From positions 1-46,871 of IMG/VR virus record IMGVR_UViG_3300043640_000084: DNA of 46,871 bases; one strand, written 5' to 3'. The position numbers and the translations under genes are program-made. The DNA is from a virus. How positions within the stretch are numbered: position 1 is the stretch's first letter; each line of letters begins with the position of its first letter. The notes under the pieces were generated by a model. It was not told the origin of the DNA and made no database searches. It was given only the letters and a program-made list of their open reading frames with translations. Below, piece by piece: positions 39,334 to 46,695 of this stretch.

Positions 39334-40607
39334 GCCTATCCGCAGAGCACGCAGAGAAGACAATCCTTGGAGCCATGCTTGTCGAGGAAGATGCCATACA
39401 AGCCGCTGACGCCCTCGACGCATCCGAGATGTACCTAGACTCGCATCGGACGCTGCTTACCACCATCAGGGCGATGAGAACGCAGGGTTGTCAGGTAGAC
39501 CTTATAACCGTCATGGATGAATTGGGGAGAAAGAACCTCACTGATGTAGTTGGTGGAGTTGCATACCTGTCCGAATTGTCCAGCGGGATTCCTAGAAAAC
39601 TTCGCATCGATGCCTACGTGAAGCTAGTCAAGGAAAAGGCTTCACTTCGGTCGATCATCTCTCTGTGTCAGGCGGCGTCGGCAAGGGCTGAGCTAGGGGA
39701 ACCATCCCTCGACATCCTCGGAGACCTACAAAGTGGCGCTCTGGCTTACCAAGCGGCAAACGACGAACTGCGTGCACCTCACATTTCAGAGTTGGTCATG
39801 CCTGCGTGGAACGAGATTGAGGAGCAGATGGAGGCGACCACCGAAGTTATCGGTATTCCAACCGGCATCCGTGACATAGACGCTGCTACGACAGGTTTTC
39901 GTAATGGGGAGTTGACTTATGTCGGAGCGAAGCCGGGTATGGGGAAAACCTCTTACATGCTGCAGTGCATGTACTCCGCGGCGAATAGTGGTTATCCGGC
40001 AGGATGTATTTCGCTCGAGATGCGTTCAGGCCAGTTGATAAAGCGCTTGGCAATTATGGATTCCGGTATCCATGCAGGAAAGTGGCGTGACCCGCGGAAC
40101 ATCCCGATTGGCGATAGAGCGCAAGCGCGGGCCTCAATGATAAATCTCGGCGACCTGCCGATATGGATAGCCGATCAGTCCGGGTTGAACCCTCGCCAAA
40201 TCTCGGCTCTCGCAAGGAAGATGCATACCAATGGCGCCCAGATAATCTTTGTGGATTTCATCCAGATTATCAAAGAGATGGGACGGGACCGGCGCGAGGC
40301 TATCGACCGAGTTTCCGCGGCGCTGCGTGATACCTGCAAAGCACTCAACATCCCTTTCGTGGTTCTCTCGCAACTGTCTCGAGGCGACAAAGACTCCAAT
40401 CGCAAGCCTACCAAGGAAGACCTAAAAGAATCTGGTTCTCTCGAGCAAGACGCACACAACATCCAGATGTTATGGCGAGAGAAGGATGGCGAAGGAGAGT
40501 TTACCGGCAACGACCTAATCATAATCGACAAGGCCCGAGAAGGAGCACTAGGGCCGGTCGAGGTGACTTACGATTCAAAAACTTTGACTTATAGGGGGAG
40601 ATCCTAA
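39330..40607 (+). CDS. dnaB: DnaB-like replicative helicase
   Basis: This encodes 425 aa. The N-terminal DnaB domain (SAEHAEKTILGAMLVEEDAI) and the RecA-like C-terminal domain (Walker A GAKPGMGKTS, about 199-208; Walker B IIFVDFIQII; SQLSRGDKDSNRKPTKEDL; ESGSLEQDAH) are complete. It is shorter than cellular DnaB (about 470 aa) but has all motifs. It unwinds phage DNA at the fork. It is coupled to genes on both sides. Confidence 0.95.
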   Translation: MSLSAEHAEKTILGAMLVEEDAIQAADALDASEMYLDSHRTLLTTIRAMRTQGCQVDLITVMDELGRKNLTDVVGGVAYLSELSSGIPRKLRIDAYVKLVKEKASLRSIISLCQAASARAELGEPSLDILGDLQSGALAYQAANDELRAPHISELVMPAWNEIEEQMEATTEVIGIPTGIRDIDAATTGFRNGELTYVGAKPGMGKTSYMLQCMYSAANSGYPAGCISLEMRSGQLIKRLAIMDSGIHAGKWRDPRNIPIGDRAQARASMINLGDLPIWIADQSGLNPRQISALARKMHTNGAQIIFVDFIQIIKEMGRDRREAIDRVSAALRDTCKALNIPFVVLSQLSRGDKDSNRKPTKEDLKESGSLEQDAHNIQMLWREKDGEGEFTGNDLIIIDKAREGALGPVEVTYDSKTLTYRGRS

Positions 40608-40795
40608 TGTGCAACTTTAACGCTGAAGAGTTACTACGTAGGCGACGACTTACCGCTCAAGATTTGAGTATCAGCATCGAGCGGGTTGGAGAACTAATAA
40701 ACGAGATTGACCAGGCGAGATGGGCTCACGAAGAAAAGACGGGATGCAAGTGCTGGCAACATGCAATCGAGAAGGCAGCGGAGGTGACAGTTTGA
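40607..40795 (+). CDS. Hypothetical small helical protein
   Basis: This encodes 62 aa with its start in TAATG after the helicase. It is basic at the N-terminus (LLRRRRLTAQDLSISIERVG) and helical, with three Cys. It may bind DNA or the helicase. Unrecognised. Its stop overlaps the TTG start of the nuclease. Confidence 0.6.
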   Translation: MCNFNAEELLRRRRLTAQDLSISIERVGELINEIDQARWAHEEKTGCKCWQHAIEKAAEVTV

Positions 40796-41106
40796 GTACG
40801 AGTGAAGCAGTGGTGAAGGCAGCAGTTCAGACGTGGCTTGAAAAGGCCGGATTCTTTTGGCTCCGCATCCAGAGCGGCAAGGTTCGAGTAAAGCGTGGGT
40901 TCATGCAACTCTGCCCCAAGGGAACGGCGGACATTGTTGTATTCCATGAGGGTAAGACCTTCTGGATTGAGATGAAGACAGCGGAAGGCAAGCAGCGGCC
41001 AGAGCAAAAGGAATTTCAGGAGAAGGCTATTGCTGCAGGACATGGATATCTTCTAGCTCGGACCTTGGACGATGTTAGGGGCTTACTTGAAGGGGAGATC
41101 GCATGA
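40792..41106 (+). CDS. VRR-NUC domain nuclease
   Basis: This encodes 104 aa. I chose TTG 40792 because GGAGGTGACAG precedes it and it overlaps the previous stop; an upstream ATG at 40720 would overlap too far. The PD-(D/E)xK core is visible: KGTADIVVF and EMKTAEGKQRPEQ (E-x-K), ending HGYLLARTLDDV. VRR-NUC proteins act on branched or structured DNA in replication and recombination. It is the minimal, single-domain form usual in phages. Confidence 0.85.
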   Translation: MSTSEAVVKAAVQTWLEKAGFFWLRIQSGKVRVKRGFMQLCPKGTADIVVFHEGKTFWIEMKTAEGKQRPEQKEFQEKAIAAGHGYLLARTLDDVRGLLEGEIA

Positions 41107-41564
41107 ATATCACAAACGGTGTAGTTCGTTACGGCAACGGGGAGTACAAGGCATTCATGCAGTTCATCAACGGAGATATTCGTGTTGACGGCTGGATCAG
41201 CGAGTGGCGCCGGGACTTCGAGGAAAAGATGCGGCAGGAGAAGGCCAAGCCCGTTATCAAACTGGTTCCTGTTTACAAGCCGGTAAAGGTTAAATCCCGC
41301 ACGGTATATCAGAAGCTCGAGAAGGCACCATGCCCTCTCTGCTCCAAGAAAATGAATAAAGGCACGCTTGGCCTATGCCGTGGATGCGGTAGGAAGTGGG
41401 CAGCTTTCATCAATCAGGAGAGCGTCAGGGTATGCAAGAGATGCCCCAAGACTCTGCAAGGAAGCGCCATCCGCGGTCTGTGTAGTCAGCATTCAGAACT
41501 GGAGCGTAAGCGGGATTGGAAGCGTCGGCGGACGGCTATGCTTCGCCTAGCGGTGGCAGCATGA
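41103..41564 (+). CDS. Zinc-finger-containing hypothetical protein
   Basis: This encodes 153 aa. The N-terminal part is mixed (MQFINGDIRVDGWISEW), then a basic region and two Cys clusters: CPLCSKK...CRGCGRKW (about residues 79-97) and CKRCPKT...CSQH. It ends very basic (RKRDWKRRR). Two zinc ribbons and basic tail suggest nucleic-acid binding. No family is recognised. Confidence 0.65.
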   Translation: MNITNGVVRYGNGEYKAFMQFINGDIRVDGWISEWRRDFEEKMRQEKAKPVIKLVPVYKPVKVKSRTVYQKLEKAPCPLCSKKMNKGTLGLCRGCGRKWAAFINQESVRVCKRCPKTLQGSAIRGLCSQHSELERKRDWKRRRTAMLRLAVAA

Positions 41565-41722
41565 TTGCTCTCTATCGTGAACAGTTGGACCGCTGTTGTG
41601 GACCGGTCCACCGGCCTTTAGTGAAACGAGTGCTAACAGGCATTGAGAAGGAGCAGCAAGAGCATCTGGACTCTATCCAGAAGGAGTACCAAAGAGAGTT
41701 TGTAGATGGGGAGAGTAAATGA
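41561..41722 (+). CDS. 53-aa hypothetical protein
   Basis: ATG 41561 overlaps the previous stop (ATGA). The product is charged and helical, with CCGPVHRP near the start and EKEQQEHLDSIQKEYQREF. Unrecognised. Confidence 0.55.
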   Translation: MIALYREQLDRCCGPVHRPLVKRVLTGIEKEQQEHLDSIQKEYQREFVDGESK

Positions 41723-41952
41723 GCGTGCCGACTGGAATTGATGTATGCATTGAGTCGAGATTATTGCCTGACGGTAAAGGTGGAATCTTCGCAAATGGAG
41801 AGCTTTTCATGGTCTGCGATTCGGAGGCAGAGAGTGACAGCATAGCTATTCTCGTCACGCGTCAGATGGTTGTTGCTGGCGCAGCGATCCAGAATGGCCA
41901 AGCATTCAAGGATGACAAACCGATGGACCTGTTTGATATGAGCATTCGATAG
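41719..41952 (+). CDS. Hypothetical early protein
   Basis: This encodes 77 aa; ATG overlaps the previous stop, with GGGGAGAG upstream. It is acidic, with a beta-type start and a KGGIFANGELFMVCDSEAESD segment; alpha/beta. Unrecognised. Confidence 0.6.
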   Translation: MSVPTGIDVCIESRLLPDGKGGIFANGELFMVCDSEAESDSIAILVTRQMVVAGAAIQNGQAFKDDKPMDLFDMSIR

Positions 41953-41980
41953 CCGCAGTAGTGCTGAAGGGGGAGTTGGG

Positions 41981-42232
41981 ATGAGAAATCTATGGTTGCA
42001 CAGTGGTCATCGGATAGGTGCTGGTGGATTTTCCTTCAACTATCCCCGCTGCAAACTATGTAAGCGATATGACGGTCGCTGTTGTGAGCACAAATATTGC
42101 CATTATTGCTTCGCCCAACTGTTGGGACTCTCTGGTAAGAGCGGTTCAGATCGCAGACGTAGAGTTGGTGCAATTGCCAGACGCATTCGAAGAAAGTATG
42201 ACAACGAGATCCAAGATGGAGGTCAAGGGTGA
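41981..42232 (+). CDS. Small Cys-rich (zinc) basic protein
   Basis: This encodes 83 aa, ATG 41981 behind GGGAG. A CKLCKRY...CCEHKYCHYC cluster holds several possible zinc ligands; the C-terminal half is very basic (SDRRRRVGAIARRIRRKY). Probably binds nucleic acid. An alternative frame at 42018-42236 overlaps it but has no good ribosome-binding site. Its end overlaps the next GTG. Confidence 0.6.
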   Translation: MRNLWLHSGHRIGAGGFSFNYPRCKLCKRYDGRCCEHKYCHYCFAQLLGLSGKSGSDRRRRVGAIARRIRRKYDNEIQDGGQG

Positions 42233-42238
42233 ATAGCG
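42217..42238 (+). repeat. Second initiation-site repeat, copy 1
   Basis: The 22-base stretch beginning tggaggtcaag and ending gtgaatagcg contains the ribosome-binding site and GTG start of the DUF4326 gene; 21 of 22 bases recur at 42584-42605. Confidence 0.85.
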
Positions 42239-42603
42239 CACCTTTACGGATTCAACGCAAGCGCACGAAAGGCTGGAGGATGCCCGAGGGGGCTGTCAGT
42301 GTCACTCGTCCCGGCAAGTGGGGAAACCCTTTCGTCATTGGTGGATGGTATGCCATCGGGATCGGGAATTTTCTCTACCTTCACGCCGCTGAAGGTTATC
42401 AAGATGAGAGATACACGAAGATCGAGACAGCGGAGCAGGCAGTGTCTTTTTATAGGGAATACATGAATCGCTCTCCGAAGAAGCGCGAAGCGACTTCCAT
42501 CCTGCGCGGAAAAGACCTTGCCTGCTGGTGTGCTGTCGGCCAGCCGTGCCATGCAGACGTTTTACTTGAATTAGCTAACAAGCTGGAGGTCAAGAGTGAA
42601 TAG
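42229..42603 (+). CDS. DUF4326 domain protein
   Basis: This encodes 124 aa from GTG 42229, overlapping the previous stop. The pattern RTKGWRMPEGAVSVTRPGKWGNPF near the start and LRGKDLACWCAVGQPCHADVLLEL near the end is characteristic of DUF4326, a small family widespread in phages and bacteria with conserved Cys/His that may bind metal. Its biochemical role is not known to me. Confidence 0.85.
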   Translation: MNSAPLRIQRKRTKGWRMPEGAVSVTRPGKWGNPFVIGGWYAIGIGNFLYLHAAEGYQDERYTKIETAEQAVSFYREYMNRSPKKREATSILRGKDLACWCAVGQPCHADVLLELANKLEVKSE

Positions 42604-42605
42604 CG
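42584..42605 (+). repeat. Second initiation-site repeat, copy 2
   Basis: This is 21/22 identical to 42217-42238 and gives the ribosome-binding site and GTG start of the MazG-like gene. In this copy the same bases also encode the end and stop of the DUF4326 protein. Confidence 0.85.
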
Positions 42606-43630
42606 AGCAGGAACAGTGTTTAGTATGCAACAAGAAATCCGTGTGGATTAGGCACACACAGTTTGCTGGAGATCATCCTTTCTGTGACGAACATGCTAAG
42701 GCGGAAAAGGGTTTTGGAGAGTCCGCATGGCAAAACGCTGCCGACTCTCTACCCCAACCTGCGCAGGAATGTCAGCATCGTGGGCCTGCGATGTCTCTTC
42801 AAATTGAGGAAAAGGCGTGGGATCATTTTTGCTCGCAATGTGGTGCCTTTCTGTGTCTTGATAATGAGGATCATGGAACTGTTCCGTACCGCGCTGAAAC
42901 GAGAGCATCGTGGCTTGCTAAGGAATTTCCGGTTGAGGCTCTACCCGTAGAGGCCAAAGAGAAGCCTTGCCCCGACTGTGGAAGCACTGTGAAGCATATG
43001 ACGCAGGCAGGATGGCGGTGCCTCAACGAATGGCATTATGATCCGGAAGAAGCTTCTTCCGGGCCGATGCCTACTCCACCCGAACCAGTAGCCAGCGAGC
43101 AGGAGGTGGGTACTCGGCTTCACCGACAGCGGTCGATTGGGAATTGGTGCGTAGCAGCCTTTGGGGAAGAACAGGCTACATCACTACCTCAACGCGGCAT
43201 TCGTCTATTAGAGGAAGCCGCTGAGGCTGCACAGGCTACAGGTGTAGATCTAGCTATGGCAGAACAGATGATGCGCTATGTCTGGAGTCGCCCTGCTGGT
43301 GCTCTCTTTCAGGAGTTGGGTGGAGTTGGCGTAACCGCTCTGGCACTGGCACAGGCCGCTTTGCTTGATGCAGACGAGTGCGAGGCTATTGAAGTAGAAC
43401 GCGTTCTAAGCAAGCCGCTGGAACATTTCACACAACGGAATAAGGCGAAGAACGATGCAGGATTCCTAGCGCAGTTGAAGCGTCCTGAAAATGGATTACC
43501 CGATACACAGGCTCTACATGATGCCACGTTCGAGCAGTGGTGGTCGGTATTTGTCCAGCAAGATGATTGGACATTTGACAGCGAAGAGATCGCTAGAGCG
43601 GGATGGAACGCAGCTAAAGGCCCGAGATGA
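42596..43630 (+). CDS. Zinc-finger / MazG-like nucleotide pyrophosphohydrolase fusion
   Basis: This encodes 344 aa. Cys/His clusters near residues 8-33, 59-82 and 125-142 (CLVC, CSQCG, CPDCGS) make an N-terminal zinc region. Residues about 183-290 are an all-alpha NTP-pyrophosphohydrolase: RLLEEAAEAAQA (E206, E207, E210), E240 and DADE near 258-261, ending NKAKNDAGF. MazG enzymes cut (d)NTPs or ppGpp. The zinc front end is not standard. A tail of about 50 residues with Trp motifs (FEQWWSVF) follows. Confidence 0.7.
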   Translation: MNSEQEQCLVCNKKSVWIRHTQFAGDHPFCDEHAKAEKGFGESAWQNAADSLPQPAQECQHRGPAMSLQIEEKAWDHFCSQCGAFLCLDNEDHGTVPYRAETRASWLAKEFPVEALPVEAKEKPCPDCGSTVKHMTQAGWRCLNEWHYDPEEASSGPMPTPPEPVASEQEVGTRLHRQRSIGNWCVAAFGEEQATSLPQRGIRLLEEAAEAAQATGVDLAMAEQMMRYVWSRPAGALFQELGGVGVTALALAQAALLDADECEAIEVERVLSKPLEHFTQRNKAKNDAGFLAQLKRPENGLPDTQALHDATFEQWWSVFVQQDDWTFDSEEIARAGWNAAKGPR

Positions 43631-43673
43631 GCGTAGCGGACAACAACGTGCAGGGAGATAGGTTGGAGGGACG

Positions 43674-44111
43674 ATGACTACTCTGGAAACATTGAAATCG
43701 GCTAGAAAGGCTAAGCGAACATCGGCAGAGGTATGCATTGAATATGCGATTGCTCACGCGGCGGTCACTGAACAAACTCGGATTCTTCGCGATACCAACT
43801 GCGAGGTAGCTGAACTAGGAGAAGCCGCCGACTGGAACGAGAATTACCCAGGAATGAATGGCACCCCTTCCTGCCTTGATGAATTATTTTCAGCGCCTAA
43901 GGGACCAGAACACGAGTTCCCTAGGTTCCAAGAGTTCTATGACAAGATGTGCGATCCGTGCAAAGTCAAGTTCGCAGCCGTTGAAGCACGCAAGGATGCT
44001 AAGCGGAGATTCGGAGCCGCTAAACGTGCAGTCGAAGCTATAGGTAAACGGGAGATCGCCGCTTTTGATGAAGCACTAGACAGAGTTGAGTTAGAAAGAG
44101 GGGGATTATGA
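43674..44111 (+). CDS. Hypothetical early protein
   Basis: This encodes 145 aa, ATG behind GGAGGGACG. It is helical and charged; a conserved-looking YAIAHAAVTEQTRILRDTNCEV helix and a KVKFAAVEARKDAKRRFGAAK basic helix suggest a coiled-coil protein. Unrecognised. Its stop overlaps the next start. Confidence 0.6.
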   Translation: MTTLETLKSARKAKRTSAEVCIEYAIAHAAVTEQTRILRDTNCEVAELGEAADWNENYPGMNGTPSCLDELFSAPKGPEHEFPRFQEFYDKMCDPCKVKFAAVEARKDAKRRFGAAKRAVEAIGKREIAAFDEALDRVELERGGL

Positions 44112-44530
44112 ACGAACCGAATGTAGTGTTGCCGCCCTACGATATACAGCCTGGCGAGTGGGAACTTACTAGCAGGGAACGCGAACTCAAGGCCTCTATA
44201 GCCGAGAACAGGCAGAAGGATGCCGTAATTGAACTACTAGAACTGATACGCCGTAATTACCCAATCGGACCAATGTACGACCAGATACAAAAACTTCAGG
44301 CTGAGTTGGCCGAGTTGCGCTCATTGGGAGGTGAGAGGTGGATATCCGTGAAGCAGGAGTTGCCTTCGAATGATTCTAGGATTGAGACCATTGACATGCG
44401 GGAACCATTCCCTGAACTAACTGCCGATCATATGGGGGTAAATCAGGGCGACCTTCACCGTTGGCAGAACACGGCACCACATTTCACGCACTGGCGAAAA
44501 GTTTCCCCACCATCGCGGGAGAAGGAGTAA
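44108..44530 (+). CDS. Hypothetical early protein, possible DUF551-like end
   Basis: This encodes 140 aa. The first half is helical (SIAENRQKDAVIELLELIRR and a KLQAELAEL coiled coil); the second half begins RWISVKQELPSND and ends THWRKVSPP, the pattern of DUF551 domains found in many phage small proteins. The family function is unknown. Confidence 0.65.
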   Translation: MNEPNVVLPPYDIQPGEWELTSRERELKASIAENRQKDAVIELLELIRRNYPIGPMYDQIQKLQAELAELRSLGGERWISVKQELPSNDSRIETIDMREPFPELTADHMGVNQGDLHRWQNTAPHFTHWRKVSPPSREKE

Positions 44531-44533
44531 ACG

Positions 44534-44740
44534 ATGAAGCGAAGGTTGATTGCACATGGGAACACGTATTGCGGCAGGTCTGGATATCATCGAACGGTTA
44601 CAACGATAGATGTTGATCGATTTGGTTCAACCTATGTAAGGTATCGCCGATCAGATGGATCTGTAGGTATCTGCTATATGCGTGCATTCCAGTCGTGGGC
44701 AACTGGATTCTTCAACCCAACTACCGAGGAGCAACGATGA
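44534..44740 (+). CDS. Hypothetical small basic protein
   Basis: This encodes 68 aa; AAGGAG lies 7 bases before ATG 44534. It is basic and beta-type, with RYRRSDGSVGICYMRAF and an ITRTVTTIDVDRFGSTYV-like strand pair. Perhaps a small SH3-like or nucleic-acid-binding fold; unrecognised. Confidence 0.55.
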   Translation: MKRRLIAHGNTYCGRSGYHRTVTTIDVDRFGSTYVRYRRSDGSVGICYMRAFQSWATGFFNPTTEEQR

Positions 44741-45111
44741 CCCCAGCACGAGCACTAATTGAAGCAGCAGAAGAGATGTTGCTGTTTTGCAAACATGAAG
44801 GGCCTGACTTTGAAGATGTGGATGATGAGGGAAGGTGTGAATGCACCCGAAGCTTCGACAGGAGAGAGGCTGCGCTAAAGGCTGCAATAGTAGCCGCTAA
44901 AGCAGCAGAGGATGGAGTAGAGACAACCTACACAGTAATGGGGGCTTTAGGAGGGCTATCTATGAAACCTGTTATCCACGATCCGCATCATGAAACTCTT
45001 GAATCCGCGCAGGAAAGATGCAAAAAGCTGTCGCCTATAGTTGATCGGCATATTGTCCGTCGAGAGATTCGCACAACCGTTATCGAGGTAAGGGAGAAGG
45101 AGGGCTTATGA
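44737..45111 (+). CDS. Hypothetical early protein
   Basis: This encodes 124 aa from ATG 44737 (AGGAGC upstream) overlapping the previous stop. There is an N-terminal helix (ALIEAAEEMLLFCKHEGPDF), an acidic part with two Cys and two later Arg/Glu-rich strands. Unrecognised. Confidence 0.6.
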   Translation: MTPARALIEAAEEMLLFCKHEGPDFEDVDDEGRCECTRSFDRREAALKAAIVAAKAAEDGVETTYTVMGALGGLSMKPVIHDPHHETLESAQERCKKLSPIVDRHIVRREIRTTVIEVREKEGL

Positions 45112-45329
45112 GCAGCAAATATTCTACAGTCAAGCGGCTTCCGAACGAAAAGCCAAGCAAGAAGCGAACATCAGCGCTCACTCTTCGAGAATTCCTCTAT
45201 CGATGGTGGTGCTTTGCACGTAGAGATTACGGCTATATGGCTGGCTATGAGGTTTATGGAACTCTTGGAGATAAGAGATGCATAATTCCTGGGACGTACC
45301 ACCACAAGGCGAAGAATCGGGGGATATAG
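45108..45329 (+). CDS. Hypothetical small basic protein
   Basis: This encodes 73 aa; ATG overlaps the previous stop. It is rich in Lys, Arg and Tyr (SALTLREFLYRWWCFARRDY) and likely binds nucleic acid or protein. Unrecognised. Confidence 0.55.
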   Translation: MSSKYSTVKRLPNEKPSKKRTSALTLREFLYRWWCFARRDYGYMAGYEVYGTLGDKRCIIPGTYHHKAKNRGI

Positions 45330-45512
45330 ATGGAAACTGAAATCAAGCCGTGCCCGTTCTGCGGAAGTGAAGCAGATCAGCCGGAGAATATCGCTACAGC
45401 GTCTCAACGTTCTAGATGGATGGTTTCTTGCAGTCAGCATTGCATAGCCATGTACCGGAGCAATCGCAAGGATGTGGTTACTTCATGGAATACGAGATCG
45501 GAGACACGATGA
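45330..45512 (+). CDS. Lar-family restriction alleviation protein
   Basis: This encodes 60 aa. IKPCPFCGSEA at the start, SRWMVSCSQHC in the middle and VTSWNTR at the end match the Lar_restr_allev pattern (two Cys pairs and a terminal WN-R). The family includes the Rac prophage Lar protein, which relieves type I restriction. Here it would protect incoming phage DNA. It starts directly after the previous stop. Confidence 0.8.
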   Translation: METEIKPCPFCGSEADQPENIATASQRSRWMVSCSQHCIAMYRSNRKDVVTSWNTRSETR

Positions 45513-45790
45513 CACAGACATGCAGGCATTGCCAGAATCCGATTAGTCGCTGCGCGTCGCTACCCGCTGGATGGGCTCATACGGAGATATCTGACATGTG
45601 GCGGTGTGGACGACAGGCAGAACCGTCAAGGAATAACGCGCCCGACCTGAAACAGTTACTGCGCACCCTTTTCAAAGCCGCCTGGAAAGCAGACCGAGGC
45701 CGTCAAGACCCTGAGTTGATGGCTGCTTATGTTGAAACGCAGCGGATATTGGGGCTAACTAAAGAAGAGATTGAGGAGATGGGCAAATGA
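45509..45790 (+). CDS. Hypothetical zinc-ribbon early protein
   Basis: This encodes 93 aa from ATG 45509 overlapping the Lar-like gene stop. There is an N-terminal zinc ribbon (TCRHCQNPI ... MWRCGRQ) and a helical C-terminal part (LKQLLRTLFKAAWKADRG, GLTKEEIEEM). It is unrecognised; nearness to an anti-restriction gene suggests possible anti-defence. Confidence 0.6.
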   Translation: MTQTCRHCQNPISRCASLPAGWAHTEISDMWRCGRQAEPSRNNAPDLKQLLRTLFKAAWKADRGRQDPELMAAYVETQRILGLTKEEIEEMGK

Positions 45791-46083
45791 GTGAGACGAT
45801 GCCAGAGCAAGTAAAGCGACCAATACATCTGCAAGAGTGCATGGCCCATTATGGGGCGTCATTCGTTTACGTGACTAACCTTGAAACAGAAATCAAGGAT
45901 AAGGATGCAGTGCACGCCGTGTTGCAGGACTTGTATGACGCCGAGACTAGGCGACTTGAAACTGAACTCCGCGACACAAAGAGGGCTTTGGAACTACGAT
46001 GCCTAGCTAGTTTCGATCCACTATCTAAACCTGTTGACTATTGGCTGGAGCAGGCTCGCAAGGAACGCGAGGAGAACCTATGA
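45787..46083 (+). CDS. Hypothetical coiled-coil early protein
   Basis: This encodes 98 aa with its ATG overlapping the previous stop. A long charged helix (YDAETRRLETELRDTKRALE) probably forms a coiled coil. No motif for function. Confidence 0.55.
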   Translation: MSETMPEQVKRPIHLQECMAHYGASFVYVTNLETEIKDKDAVHAVLQDLYDAETRRLETELRDTKRALELRCLASFDPLSKPVDYWLEQARKEREENL

Positions 46084-46226
46084 CCCTATTTGGACCGAAA
46101 GGCTATCAGAGGGAATTATGGTGTTCCATGTGTTCGTGCATGAGGCCGTTGTATTGGCCTGATTGCTGGGCGTGCATAGAACTACTGCGATTGAGACGCC
46201 CAGGTTTATTGAAGGAGCAACCATGA
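46080..46226 (+). CDS. 48-aa Cys-rich protein
   Basis: ATG 46080 overlaps the previous stop. The product has CSMC, CM and CWAC Cys pairs in a Trp-rich sequence (RELWCSMCSCMRPLYWPDCW) and a basic end, so a zinc knuckle is likely. Unrecognised. Confidence 0.55.
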   Translation: MTLFGPKGYQRELWCSMCSCMRPLYWPDCWACIELLRLRRPGLLKEQP

Positions 46227-46543
46227 GCGAACAACGCGATAAGGCGGCTCCATCCGAACCTAAACACGAGCATGGATGGCACTATGGGTACATAACCTGC
46301 TCTTGCGGATGGGCGTGGGATAGTCGCAACGCTCTTACTGGTTCACTGGCTACCCAGCACGGACTGAGGATGTTTGAAAAGCATAAGGCCGAGCCCCAAC
46401 CTATCTGCACGCCGAATCCGTTGGTTCATGGCGCAATACTGAACGATATTTGCAAGAATGCATCTTCATTGCAGCAATTGTATTTCGAGCTTGCAACTGA
46501 GATTAATCAGTGGCGTGAGTGGGCAGGAAAGGCGGCGAAGTGA
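46223..46543 (+). CDS. Hypothetical early protein with CxC motif
   Basis: This encodes 106 aa from ATG 46223 overlapping the previous stop, behind AAGGAGC. The first half has HEHGWHYGYITCSCGWAW, a His/Cys cluster that may bind metal, followed by helices. It resembles other small phage Cys proteins in the operon; no name. Confidence 0.55.
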   Translation: MSEQRDKAAPSEPKHEHGWHYGYITCSCGWAWDSRNALTGSLATQHGLRMFEKHKAEPQPICTPNPLVHGAILNDICKNASSLQQLYFELATEINQWREWAGKAAK

Positions 46544-46695
46544 GTGATACAGAGCTTGAACTGATGCGGGTGATGCACGAACCGCCGGAGCTGACGGAAA
46601 CAAAGGATTTTGGGAAGTGGATCGCTAAACTGCAGTCACTAAGTGCCGAGATTCGACGGGCTGAGAAGCGGAGGGCTAGACGTGCCGGAAAATAG
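46540..46695 (+). CDS. 51-aa hypothetical protein
   Basis: GTG 46540 overlaps the previous stop (GTGA). It is charged and helical (KLQSLSAEIRRAEKRRARRA-like end) and overlaps the XRE regulator start by 14 bases. It may be regulatory or simply couple translation of the regulator. Confidence 0.55.
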   Translation: MSDTELELMRVMHEPPELTETKDFGKWIAKLQSLSAEIRRAEKRRARRAGK

